The notes under the pieces: generated by a model
The model's database searches: none
What the model was told of the DNA's origin: nothing
What the model saw: the letters and a program-made list of their open reading frames with translations, nothing else
Position numbers and translations under genes: made by a program
From: Trichobilharzia regenti
Taxonomy: Eukaryota > Platyhelminthes > Trematoda > Strigeidida > Schistosomatidae
DNA length: 64,000 nt
Direction: 5' to 3'
Assembly (NCBI GenBank): GCA_944472135.2
Contig: OX235267.1
Span: 21,063,452-21,127,451 of the forward strand
Shown: positions 26,701-33,357 of the stretch, piece after piece
How the letters are laid out: the number at the start of each line of letters is the position of its first letter
Position numbering within the stretch: the stretch's first letter is position 1

Positions 26701-27127
26701 GGATTCATACCTACAATCAAAATGGACTTAGATTGTTTCGCTAACTAGCCTTGGCGATTCCTCACCATATCAGTGTAAAAGTGTGATAAGTAGAATTTTG
26801 TGCACATTTTAGCCACTACAAGCAAATGAACAGTGATATTGTAGCTACGGTAACATTTTCTAGGTCCACATGCGCAATTTTTTTCCAAACTCTACGGTTA
26901 TTTCAGATGCACTTTTCTGTTACGTACCTGTATGTAGATCAGCGTGTGTCATACATTCATAAGTTTCTGTTTTCCATATCAATTAGGTTCGTCTGTCAAT
27001 TGAAGAGCTTATCAAAGAACATCAGTTAGTACCAGCAAATCTTTTTTGTGCCATAATGCAGCGTTTCCCCGTATTTGATAATTGGATAACAAGATATAAG
27101 CGTAAACGATCTCAGAGAAACGTATGA
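4846..27127 (+). CDS. TMEM68: TMEM68-type ER membrane glycerolipid acyltransferase, 7 coding exons
   Basis: Exons: 4846-5438, 6762-6895, 9617-9753, 13040-13103, 13167-13241, 25079-25142, 26987-27127, with GT/AG borders, about 402 aa. ATG 4846 is preceded by an in-frame TAA. Residues 1-22 resemble a signal sequence. A long hydrophobic hairpin covers about residues 60-98 ([15 protein letters not shown]...). Exon 1 then gives [12 protein letters not shown] and the acyltransferase motif HGTCPFD (H-x5-D, as in TMEM68). Exon 2 has FLFRVPGF, exon 3 [16 protein letters not shown], exon 4 [13 protein letters not shown], exon 6 YIGDPI. The block order follows human TMEM68, a diacylglycerol acyltransferase-like enzyme (DIESL, with TMX1) making triacylglycerol in the ER. 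Two oddities: about 11 extra residues (GKISQGD region) at the exon 2/3 border, and an exon 5 to exon 6 junction out of phase by one base. Introns hold many retrotransposons. The family is certain; the exon 2 donor is less so. Confidence 0.9.
5439..6761 (+). other. TMEM68 intron 1, with a possible SINE relic
   Basis: Starts GTGAGC and ends TAG. The stretch 5560-5780 read on the - strand has a weak tRNA B-box-like core followed by text that resembles the tails of the SINEs near 7.3 and 34.5 kb, so it may be an old SINE. Nothing else is recognisable. Confidence 0.4.
7300..7470 (+). repeat. SM-alpha-like SINE relic with a mutated hammerhead core
   Basis: At 7325-7365 the text CTAATGAAGAG ... AACGAAAC matches, with substitutions, the core CTGATGA ... 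GAAAC of the SINE copy at 34288-34335. It is followed by the same tail words (TCAGTACTCCCTGGTTTTC, then CTCATCTTGTGATCGG). The conserved CUGAUGA has become CUAAUGA, so the ribozyme should be inactive. Confidence 0.55.
8320..8800 (+). pseudogene. RTE-type LINE, 3' end relic
   Basis: Old copy of the C-terminal end and 3' tail of the RTE family seen at 13899-16142. Recognisable are the equivalents of the [13 protein letters not shown] block (8411-8465), the RCRLPGW block (about 8500-8520), NQWLET (8536-8555) and the 3' tail words AAGTTCTATGCTGA at 8760-8775. Many substitutions and frameshifts; non-functional. Confidence 0.65.
9764..9799. repeat. (TA)n microsatellite
   Basis: An uninterrupted TA dinucleotide run starting about 10 bases after the exon 3 donor of TMEM68. 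Confidence 0.95.
9800..10890. other. TMEM68 intron 3, left part, no clear feature
   Basis: Only traces are visible. A tRNA B-box-like word lies near 9879, and a degenerate hammerhead-like string (CTGAAAAACC ... GGGACGAAAC) lies at 10119-10146; both suggest SINE debris. A stretch at 10420-10490 resembles part of the CR1 3' region near 40070-40140. No coding sequence is supported. Confidence 0.4.
10906..12030 (-). pseudogene. Gypsy-like LTR retrotransposon fragment: Gag, zinc knuckle and aspartic protease
   Basis: Reading the - strand from about 12030 down, the frames give a Gag region ([43 protein letters not shown]) with stops. A nucleic-acid-binding knuckle starts CFECGKAG near 11450 and continues, after a frame change, as [14 protein letters not shown] retropepsin-like domain follows at 11360-10950, with the catalytic motif DTGA ([12 protein letters not shown]) and [11 protein letters not shown]. 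This Gag-CCHC-protease order is that of Gypsy/Ty3 elements. In-frame stops and the frameshift inside the knuckle show it is dead, and no RT, integrase or LTR is attached. It sits antisense in intron 3 of TMEM68. Confidence 0.75.
12031..13039 (+). other. TMEM68 intron 3, right part
   Basis: AT-rich sequence with a short TA run at 12639-12657 and a tRNA A-box-like head near 12873-12900 (AGCCCAGTGGTAACAGC) that could be a worn SINE. No gene is supported; the open stretch 12571-12960 matches nothing. Confidence 0.4.
13300..13400 (+). repeat. SM-alpha-like SINE 3' fragment
   Basis: Begins inside the hammerhead core equivalent (AATAGGATAAAACGACTGTTC) and continues with the SINE tail words CTGCCTGGTTTTC and CTCAAACTTATACCAG, matching the copies at 7300 and 34420. 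It is 5' truncated and lies right after exon 5 of TMEM68. Confidence 0.5.
13466..13898 (-). pseudogene. RTE LINE copy B, 3' part (separated from its 5' part at 16143-17727)
   Basis: Reads on the - strand. At 13898 it begins with the equivalent of the HRLPRR block. It continues through the GWKRASGGQ region (near 13850) and the GWGPRD/NQWLET region (13710-13760), then the 3' untranslated tail. It ends at 13466-13484 in the family's (ACAG)n tail, seen here as CTGTCTGTCTG. Its missing upstream part lies beyond copy A, in the same orientation. So this and 16143-17727 are one element split by the insertion of copy A. Confidence 0.75.
13899..16142 (+). mobile_element. RTE-type LINE copy A, 5' truncated, RT ORF open
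   Basis: A 5'-truncated RTE-clade (SR2-like) element inserted antisense into copy B. It keeps one open frame (codons 13876-15963, 695 codons). Its first 7-8 codons come from copy B and are not part of the element. RT landmarks by codon: GKAAGPDGI about 190, [10 protein letters not shown] about 255, AGFRPGRGC about 287, [12 protein letters not shown] about 318, [11 protein letters not shown] about 375, catalytic YADD about 420, LQDWTTSTP about 460. The C-terminal RTE region with [16 protein letters not shown] and LPGWGPRD runs to the TAA at 15961. The endonuclease domain is missing, so it cannot move on its own. The tail ends in an (ACAG)n-type run at 16126-16142. Confidence 0.85.
16143..17727 (-). 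pseudogene. RTE LINE copy B, 5' part with RT domain (broken)
   Basis: Reads from about 17727 down to 16143 on the - strand. Frame one is open from 17631 to 16924 (start of [42 protein letters not shown]) and stops at a TAA at 16926-16924. Reading resumes at 16905 with [12 protein letters not shown], then the motif YADN in place of the catalytic YADD. A frameshift follows near 16500 (SQCQRVDL) and a last open piece at 16313-16104. The YADN substitution alone would kill RT activity. It ends abruptly at the (ACAG)n tail of copy A; the rest of this element is at 13466-13898. Confidence 0.8.
17753..17798. repeat. (TA)n microsatellite
   Basis: A run of about 23 TA dinucleotides just beyond the 5' end of RTE copy B. 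Confidence 0.95.
17952..18282 (+). mobile_element. Solo LTR (331 bp) with 4-bp target-site duplication ATCC
   Basis: Begins TGTGGTGAGAG and ends GTCGTTGCA, so it has TG...CA termini. It carries AATAAACGATC about 42 bp before its end, as a polyadenylation signal in the R region would. It is flanked directly by ATCC at 948-951 (17948-17951) and ATCC at 18283-18286. A second copy at 23460-23803 has the same termini and its own different 4-bp duplication. The class is probably Gypsy, judged only from the 4-bp duplication; no internal region is present. Confidence 0.75.
18283..19204 (+). other. TMEM68 intron 5, anonymous AT-rich stretch
   Basis: Nothing recognisable: no open frame, no tRNA-like core, no match to the repeats elsewhere in the window. 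Confidence 0.5.
19205..19440. repeat. Head-to-head pair of decayed SM-alpha-like SINEs
   Basis: The left part (19218-19385) reads on the - strand. GGACAGCTGTTTT at 19222-19234 and TTTTCAACCATACG are the worn equivalents of the hammerhead segment at 34288-34329, and the following text tracks that copy up to CAGAAGTAGGAATTCATG. From 19391 a + strand head begins with GCAGTGTGGCTGAATGATTATG, matching the + SINE head at 34433. The same - then + arrangement exists at 34250-34615. Confidence 0.45.
19885..20226. repeat. 342-bp near-perfect palindrome (fold-back element)
   Basis: Two arms of about 164 bp (19885-20048 and 20063-20226) are reverse complements with only a few mismatches, around a 14-nt loop (20049-20062) centred on 20055.5. 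Both arms hold GGATGGTTAATTTGCGAAGC, the word TGGGTGACATCTTCAGCGC and TCCTGGTGACCTTG or their complements. No open frame and no further terminal repeats were seen. It could be a foldback MITE or a recent inverted duplication. Confidence 0.9.
20330..20490 (-). repeat. tRNA-derived SINE-like repeat
   Basis: On the - strand the stretch reads CTGGCTGTGGCATTCTAC, then GGTCGTGGGTTCGAGTCCC (B box near 20427-20447), then a non-tRNA tail. Spacing and B box are those of a pol III promoter from a tRNA. It directly abuts the truncated 5' end of RTE copy C. It differs from the SM-alpha-like family and resembles the relic at 38985-39110. Confidence 0.6.
20505..23447 (+). pseudogene. RTE LINE copy C: chimeric, endonuclease + RT, broken
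   Basis: Open from 20505 to 22220 (571 codons). It holds the C-terminal half of an APE-type endonuclease ([37 protein letters not shown]), a linker ([10 protein letters not shown]), and RT blocks to ALIKAL. A TAA at 22218-22220 ends the frame. Then 22239-22661 is open with [12 protein letters not shown] and an intact YADD, a frameshift falls at about 22640-22680, and more pieces (22758-23096, ending at TAG) and a 3' tail run to the short (ACAG) tail at 23434-23443. Up to 21762 it is nearly identical to copy A; from 21767 on it is nearly identical to copy B, including B's stop and frameshift. 5' truncated in the endonuclease. Confidence 0.85.
23460..23803 (+). mobile_element. Solo LTR (344 bp) with 4-bp target-site duplication AGGC
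   Basis: Same family as 17952-18282: TGTGGTGAGAG start, GCCGTTACA end, AATAAACGATC and TTGCCTGGCCC shared near the end. Direct flanks are AGGC at 23456-23459 and AGGC at 23804-23807. It landed just past the tail of RTE copy C. Confidence 0.75.
23804..25078 (+). other. TMEM68 intron 5, right end
   Basis: Contains one arm of a dispersed inverted repeat (about 24330-24470, partner 28310-28440). The open stretch 24010-24234 (with a CWKC motif) and the open stretch over exon 6 in the wrong frame match nothing. The intron ends in a clean TTTTTTCAG acceptor at 25078. Confidence 0.4.
24330..24470 (-). repeat. Dispersed inverted repeat, left arm
   Basis: Reverse complement matches 28310-28440 over about 120 bp with scattered changes. 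Shared words are ACTTGTGCACTGTGCTA, AGTATAATTC and GTTATACAGT. The two arms bracket the last two exons of TMEM68. Confidence 0.65.
25143..26986 (+). other. TMEM68 intron 6, no feature
   Basis: GTAGGT donor and AATTAG acceptor, phase 0. I see no repeat or gene I can name inside it; open stretches at 25762-25971 and 26512-26748 look accidental. Confidence 0.5.
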
Positions 27128-27133
27128 GCTTCC

Positions 27134-27139
27134 AATAAA
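27134..27139 (+). terminator. AATAAA polyadenylation signal of TMEM68
   Basis: Canonical hexamer six bases after the TGA of TMEM68, implying an extremely short 3' UTR if used. Confidence 0.55.
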
Positions 27140-28309
27140 ATTAGGGAAAAAAACACTAATTCATTCCAGATTCTCTTTTTTTTGTATTTTGTTCTTTCAA
27201 CTTTTGCTTTTGAAATATACATATATTTGGAAATATTTTACTTTCTCCCGTATAGTTAAAGTTGACCCTGAGGTGCACATACAATGTTGGCTGAAAACCG
27301 GTCGAAATTACCGAGGGAAGTTCAAAATCATTGACGTTCACAAGCCTAAATCCATAACGAACATATTGCCACTGATTCATCATGAAACTGATTACGTCTA
27401 TTGATAATACCGTATCTTTTTATCACAAATTAAATCATGAATCTTCGGGTAGAAATACTCTAGGAAGTAACTCATCTCAGTGTTAGCAGTCAGTGCATGG
27501 CTAACTTCCATTCATTTCATATTAGGTGTAGCGCAATACGAAGTCAACAAGAACTGAATAAATGTAGTAAGCAGAAGAGAATAATAGTCTACTCAACTGT
27601 TCATACCATTCATTTATTCCACAACTCATGACGAACGTTCTGTCATTTGTGACATATCACATATAACTACTTTTATCCACTATTAGTGAATGTTTATAAA
27701 CCGCTCTTTCGGTCTGTATGTCCAGGAAACTCAGATTATTGAAACTATTTAACAGCTCCATAATGTAATAGGACATATGAGCCACATTAATTTGTGAGAT
27801 ACACTATCAACTGCTGGGCAGTGGATCTCAACTTATCAAGGTTTGAACAGTCTTCAAACAATCAAAGAGGCCCATTGTCATGTTCCTATAAATACAGGTG
27901 ATTGATAAGCAAGATTTCGTTAGAGACATATTCACTGGTGAAATATTTATTCTCTTACGGCGAGCAGTATGACCTTCTATGTGCATTTCACATCAACAAA
28001 GTAACATCCTAAGACTATTCATTCATATCTGATTATGGTGCAATATGTCAGTGTTTGCTAATTTTGACTACTTGTATAGAATATTCACATGACTCTGGCT
28101 GAAGTAAAAACAGAGATTAAGGGAGATTCATAATGATGATTCTGTAACACGACTGTTATTCATCATCACATCGACAGCAGAACAGCTTATTGTCGCCCAT
28201 AGTGAAGGGTCTCCAAAGATATACCTTACCTACTTTACTAAGAACCGTAAGCTGATCGTTTTAGCTCCACATGTACGTCACCTTCCGTATTGGTTTTGTT
28301 ATTTTTTTT

Positions 28310-28440
28310 TTTTGACCAACTAGGTATCTTTGATATAAGAAAAGAACTTGTGCACTGTGCTAGAGTATAATTCCATTATGGGTAAAATCTATTTTTGATA
28401 AAGTCTCACAGTGTTATACAGTAATATTTACTGAGAAAAT
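28310..28440 (+). repeat. Dispersed inverted repeat, right arm
   Basis: Partner of 24330-24470 in opposite orientation, see there. Confidence 0.65.
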
Positions 28441-29389
28441 TGTGTGACTACCTTGTTATGATTATGAGCGATAAATTGCGCTCGAAACGGCATCAGCAAC
28501 TAGGTATCCGCTTAAACTCTATTAAACTGACCCATTTGGATGGTAAGATAAATAAGTTGCAAATTAAAAGTAATTTACTCTGTAAGTGTCCAACTTCAGT
28601 CTGCAAAAATAAATATATGCCATATTTTAACGTCAGAGTGTTAAACTTAATCATTACCTATATGAATAGTAGCAAGAATATGATTGTTTACGAACGGCAG
28701 CTTTTCAGTAAGTAAAGTTACGATAAGAGCCGATACGTAAGCATATATAGCTCTATGCTCACCTTGAAACTTGATTTTTTGTCATCGATTCACTCAAGGA
28801 ACAGCATTGCTGTAAAGCTTTATGCTACGATGAAACATCTACCTGATGCTTTTTGGATATTAGTGGTCACCTGACTGATGACGATGTAAGAAAAAAGCGC
28901 TTTTGTCATTCATCAGTTATAAATTCTCCAGATGAACGGATGTTTTGGAAATAAGGAAGAACTAGGAGAATGGTCTTGGTTGAAGAGCTCGGACACCAAG
29001 ATGAATATGAAAGAGTTGATTACAATGGATAAAATCAGTAAAGAAACGAACACTCATTCACTAAGACCTGAGTATAAATAATTTCACACAGATCCTCTAA
29101 TCTTAAATTAGTGTTCAGAAAATACTTTACATAATACAATATCAATCACACTTAAAATGTACCTAACAAGTTGGATTTGTTTTTACACCTAATATCAGAA
29201 CATAAAACAAATTTGTGTGGGCACAGTAGACAAAATCACAACACATTAACATTACACATCACCATAAAACTGCAATTAGTTTAATTTAGTCGAGAACCAC
29301 GGTGAGGAAATGGTTAGGATCGTCGGCACTCAACAAGGTACTGGTCAAGTCTAGCGGCTCACTTGCAAAAACTAACTACTAAATAAGTC

Positions 29390-31953
29390 CCCATCGCCGT
29401 AGTGCTACCTGGCGTCCTCCCTCTGCGAAGCAAGCTTGGACTCAGATTGATCATATTGCGGTCAGTTTCCGGTGGCGAGGATGCATACAAGACTGTCGCT
29501 CCTTCTGGAGCACATGCCTGGACTCCGATCATGCGTTAGTGTGTGCCAAGTTCGTCTTGCGATTTGGTGGGGTTCGTAAAAGCCGTCGTCTAAACGTTGA
29601 TGTGAGCAAACTAGTAGCACCTGCTACTTCTTTGAAATATCAGAATGAGTTAAAAACAATGCTTGCCAGCAACCCCCCAAGTAGTATAGATGAACATTGG
29701 CTTCATGTGCAAGGTGCCATGCAAAAGGCGAGTGTAGCCGCTTGCGGCTTGAAAGAATGCTCCGCTAAAAACCACTGGGTTTCTGCGAGTTCCTTGCAAC
29801 TCCTGGATGAACGCCGGTCCATTCCGGCTGGCAGCGAATACAACAATCAGCGAAAGGCGCTCACGCGCAAGATTAGACAGTGTTTACGTAAGGACCGCGA
29901 AGCCTGGTGGTCAGAACGTGCGTGTGAGATGGAGTCAGCTGCTGCATCTGGCAACAGTCGGAAGCTGTTCCAACTCATACGAGCCACCGGCAGCAAGAAA
30001 CAAGGTGTCAGCGAGACGGTCTGTGAGGCAGATGGCACTCCAATTACCAGCCTGAAAAGACGCCTGGAACGCTGGGCAGAGCACTTCGGGAAGCAGTTCA
30101 GCTGGCCACCAGCTTCAGTGTCTACTATCATTAGCCCGAGTGCTCCTTGGTCGGTTAGTACCGACCCACCCACCGAAGCGGAGGTCCGTAAGGAACTCCA
30201 AGTTCTGAAACGCCATAAGGCGCCCGGCCCAGACAAATTACCCCCGGCTTTTTTTAAAGATGGTGGCGAGACTCTCACAATGGCTCTAACTGGGTTGTTC
30301 AGGAAGGTGTGGGAGACAGAGAGTGTACCATCAATGTGGAACGAAGCCATTATCGTCCCCATCTTTAAAAAGGGTCGACGTAATTCGTGTGACAATCATA
30401 GGGGTATCAGTCTGTTACCAGTCGCGTCTAAAATATTGGCTGCTGTCTTGCTTCGCAGACTGTGCAAAATACGTGAAGGATTGATTCGCGAAGAGCAGGC
30501 TGGGTTTCGTTCAGGTCGTGGATGCATTGATCATGTGTTCACCCTTCGTCAGTTGTTGGAACACCGCCACACGTATTGCAGGCCAACGATCGTTGTGTTT
30601 CTTGATATTAGGGCTGCCTTCGATTCGTTGGACAGAACTGTGCTCTGGAACTGTCTGTTAGAGAGAGGTGTACCTGAGAAATTTGTTAACATCTTGAAAG
30701 CCCTATACAGAAACACCTCAGGTAGAGTGAGGGCATACAACCAACTATCATTACTGTTCCCAACCAACAGTGGGGTTAGACAGGGTTGCCCAATCTCTCC
30801 ATTTCTCTTTAACTTTGCCATCGATGACATTCTGGAGTCAGCTCTGAAGGATGTGCGTGAAGGTGGTGTAGATCTGCTACCTGGAGATAGACTTTTCGAC
30901 CTCGAGTATGCAGACGATATCGTCTTACTGTGCGATAGCATGCAGGCTGCCCAAATCGCACTTAATCAGTTGGCGATCAGTGTCTGTAAGTATGGTATGT
31001 GCTTTGCGCCGTCTAAGTGCAAAGTACTGTTACAAGATTGGCAGGAGCCTGTACCTGCACTCACTCTTGCGGGTGAACCGCTTGAAGTTGTTGATAAGTT
31101 TGTGTACCTGGGTAGTTGTGTGAGTGCTGGCGGAGGGGTGACGGATGAGATTTCCAACCGTATAATGAAGGCTAGGGTGGCATACATCAACTTGAGCCAC
31201 CTATGGCGCCGTCGCGACGTTAGCCTGGCTGTCAAAGGTCGGGTATACAATGCTTCGGTGCGGGCTGCCCTGCTCTACGCCTGTGAAACCTGGCCTTTCC
31301 GAGCTGAGGATGTGCGGCGACTCTGCGTGTTCGATCATCGCTGTCTCCGCAGGATTGCTTGCGTTCGATGGCATCATCGCGTGAGTAATTCTGAGGTTCG
31401 GCGGCGTGTGTTTGAACACAGTGGAGATCACCATTCATTGAGTGTCGTCATCTGGAAACACCGGCTCCGGTGGCTTGGACATGTGCTGCGAATGTCATCC
31501 CAGAGGCTTCCGTACAGGTCTCTGTTCGCTAGCCCGCCGTGGGACGGGATGGAAAAGGCGGAGAGGTGGTCAGTCCATGACGTGGCGTCGTGGGATGAAG
31601 GATTTTTGTGCTAGATTAGCATCGGTTGGTGTGTCACGACTCCCTGGTTGGGGTCCGAGAGATAGCTCAAATCGATGGCTCGAAACGTTATCGGATATGG
31701 CCAAGAATCGTAATCAATGGCGAACGTGTTGCAATTTCCTTCTTTCTTCCCTTCCCGATGATAGTTAACGAACACTGTTTGAACTTGTTAAGCATGACTG
31801 TTTTCCTTCCAGATGAAGTTCTTTATCCGTTCTCTACTTATATTTTTTCTTTTGATCTATGTTGTTTTATTATTATTGTGTGGCGCATCCTTATTGGTGC
31901 CATATTGTACCAAGTTGTTTCTGCGTTTGAATAAATAATAAACAAATAAACTG
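29390..31953 (+). mobile_element. RTE-type LINE copy E (second subfamily), one frameshift, 8-bp target duplication
   Basis: A divergent RTE-clade element, richer in GC than its surroundings. The frame is open from 29392 through 31614. It starts inside the endonuclease ([27 protein letters not shown]), then has the RT with APGPDKLPPAFFKDGG, NHRGISLLPVASKI, AGFRSGRGCIDHVFTLR, FLDIRAAFDSLD, GVRQGCPISPFLFNF, catalytic YADD (30907-30918) and LQDWQEPVP. The last block (GWKRRRGGQSMTW ... [16 protein letters not shown]) continues in another frame (31442-31768), so one indel lies near 31530-31550. The tail is A-rich (AATAAATAATAAAC). AATAAGTC flanks both sides (29382-29389 and 31954-31961). 5' truncated, therefore not autonomous. 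Confidence 0.85.
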
Positions 31954-32285
31954 AATAAGTCTTCAGTTACGAAGAGTTTTGCACAGTTCTTATTTACATA
32001 ATATATAAGTGGCTGTTTTTCACCATCATCATACTAGGTATCCTGTCTGGCTTTCGTATTCGACTTTATTGATGTTGAACTGGAGAGAAGGACGTAATAA
32101 TTGGAAACATTTATTTCCCGATAAGAATTTGAAACAAGCAGCAAAGCAGGATTTGACGAGTTCGTCAAACTTCGGTAGAACTCTTCATCTGGATACTCTA
32201 CAAATACGATATATATATATGTATATATATATATCCGTATTGAGATTAACTTGAGATGTGTAGAACTGATAAGTTATCAAACTGC

Positions 32286-32594
32286 GAATAAGAATTTGAG
32301 TGCGTTAGTGGAAGTAAATACATAGGTCTTACAGAAGGGCGACTGTCTACTGGCATGATAGAGTGTTTGCCAAGGTGGTTGAAAACAACTGAAGTCAAAG
32401 TACCTAAAAGTTCAATAACAAAGCATCTTGTGGACTACGGACATGGTACTAACGCTGTCAAGTTATTCACTGGTTTCCACTGACAAAGAAACAAGAAGAT
32501 GCTTGAAATTGTGGAGGCTTGTGCAATTAGAGTTTATGAACCAGGTCTCTGTGTAAAAAAGGAAGTGGTGGTTACTCTGAATCTACCATGTTAA
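32286..32594 (+). pseudogene. Penelope-like element: C-terminal GIY-YIG endonuclease fragment
   Basis: In one frame: SKYIGLTEGRLSTGMIECLP, SSITKHLVDYGHG, then one TGA at 32480-32482, then KKMLEIVEACAIRVYEPGLC and VTLNLPC followed by TAA at 32592-32594. Features of the GIY-YIG nuclease of Penelope-like elements are all there: the YIG, the R in GRLST, the SITKHLxxxGH block, the E in LEIVEA, and the closing LCVxK...LNLP motif. The in-frame stop and the worn start show it is dead. The RT part is missing, and an AT-rich tail with TTATTATTA runs follows. Confidence 0.75.
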
Positions 32595-33357
32595 TTTGTT
32601 TTATTTATTAAATGTTATTATTAATATTTTTTTACTCTACGTCTTATTATTACTATCTCTGATTCATTTGAAACTATCTTCTATTATTACCATTATCTTA
32701 ACTCGTTTTAACATTATTATTGATTATCATTGTTACTATTATTACCAGCATTACTAATTTAGATATTCTTGATATCTTATCAGTCTTATACATGTCAATT
32801 TAGTTATAATTATATACATATCTCTGTATGTAGACTATTCGGTAGAAGAGTTCTACCAAAATTCGATGAATTCATTAAATCCTGCTTTCACTTTTATTGT
32901 TTGAAGTAATAGTTAATTGTAATAAAACCATCTGAAGTAGCTTTGTTTTATGTAGTGACGTGGAGAATAAGTCTGGAACGAAAATCTGAGTTACGGCAAT
33001 ATATCAAGAAGCTATGGATTTGACTAGTAGTGAATCATGTGGCAAAAAACTACGGTAAATATAGAGTTAGTCAGTAGCTGAGTTCCACATGTTTACCTCA
33101 GAATCTCAGGCTAGCTGCTTGAAAACACCCTTTTCAAATAATACTGCAATCCAAATTTCTGGTTTAACAACACAGTTATAAAGTTAACAAATGATGTAGT
33201 CGGATATGACGACTTGTTACAGATTCATCACAACCTTGGCAACATTTAAAATAGTTAAGCGAAGAAAATACACCACCAGTCAAAAAAATAACTATTTACA
33301 GAATTGGTTTATACAAAGTTACAAGCTAGAAAGTGTGAACAGTAAAGGTATCGTTTC
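32595..33357. other. Intergenic, AT-rich tail and 3' flank of MRPS15
   Basis: First the (TTA)-rich tail of the Penelope-like fragment (to about 32770), then anonymous sequence. The 3' UTR of the - strand MRPS15 gene must lie in the right part, but I see no clear AATAAA for it. Confidence 0.4.

Larger units (their letters stand above)
27128..29389. other. Intergenic gap after TMEM68
   Basis: AT-rich. Holds the right arm of the dispersed inverted repeat (28310-28440). The open stretch 28440-28715 is not recognised and has no supporting context. AATAAGTC at 29382-29389 is the left target duplication of the next element. Confidence 0.45.

Noticed and set aside
28440..28715. 91-codon open stretch after TMEM68 as an extra exon
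   Set aside because: TMEM68 already ends with a stop and a polyadenylation signal at 27125-27139, and the sequence matches no known C-terminus.
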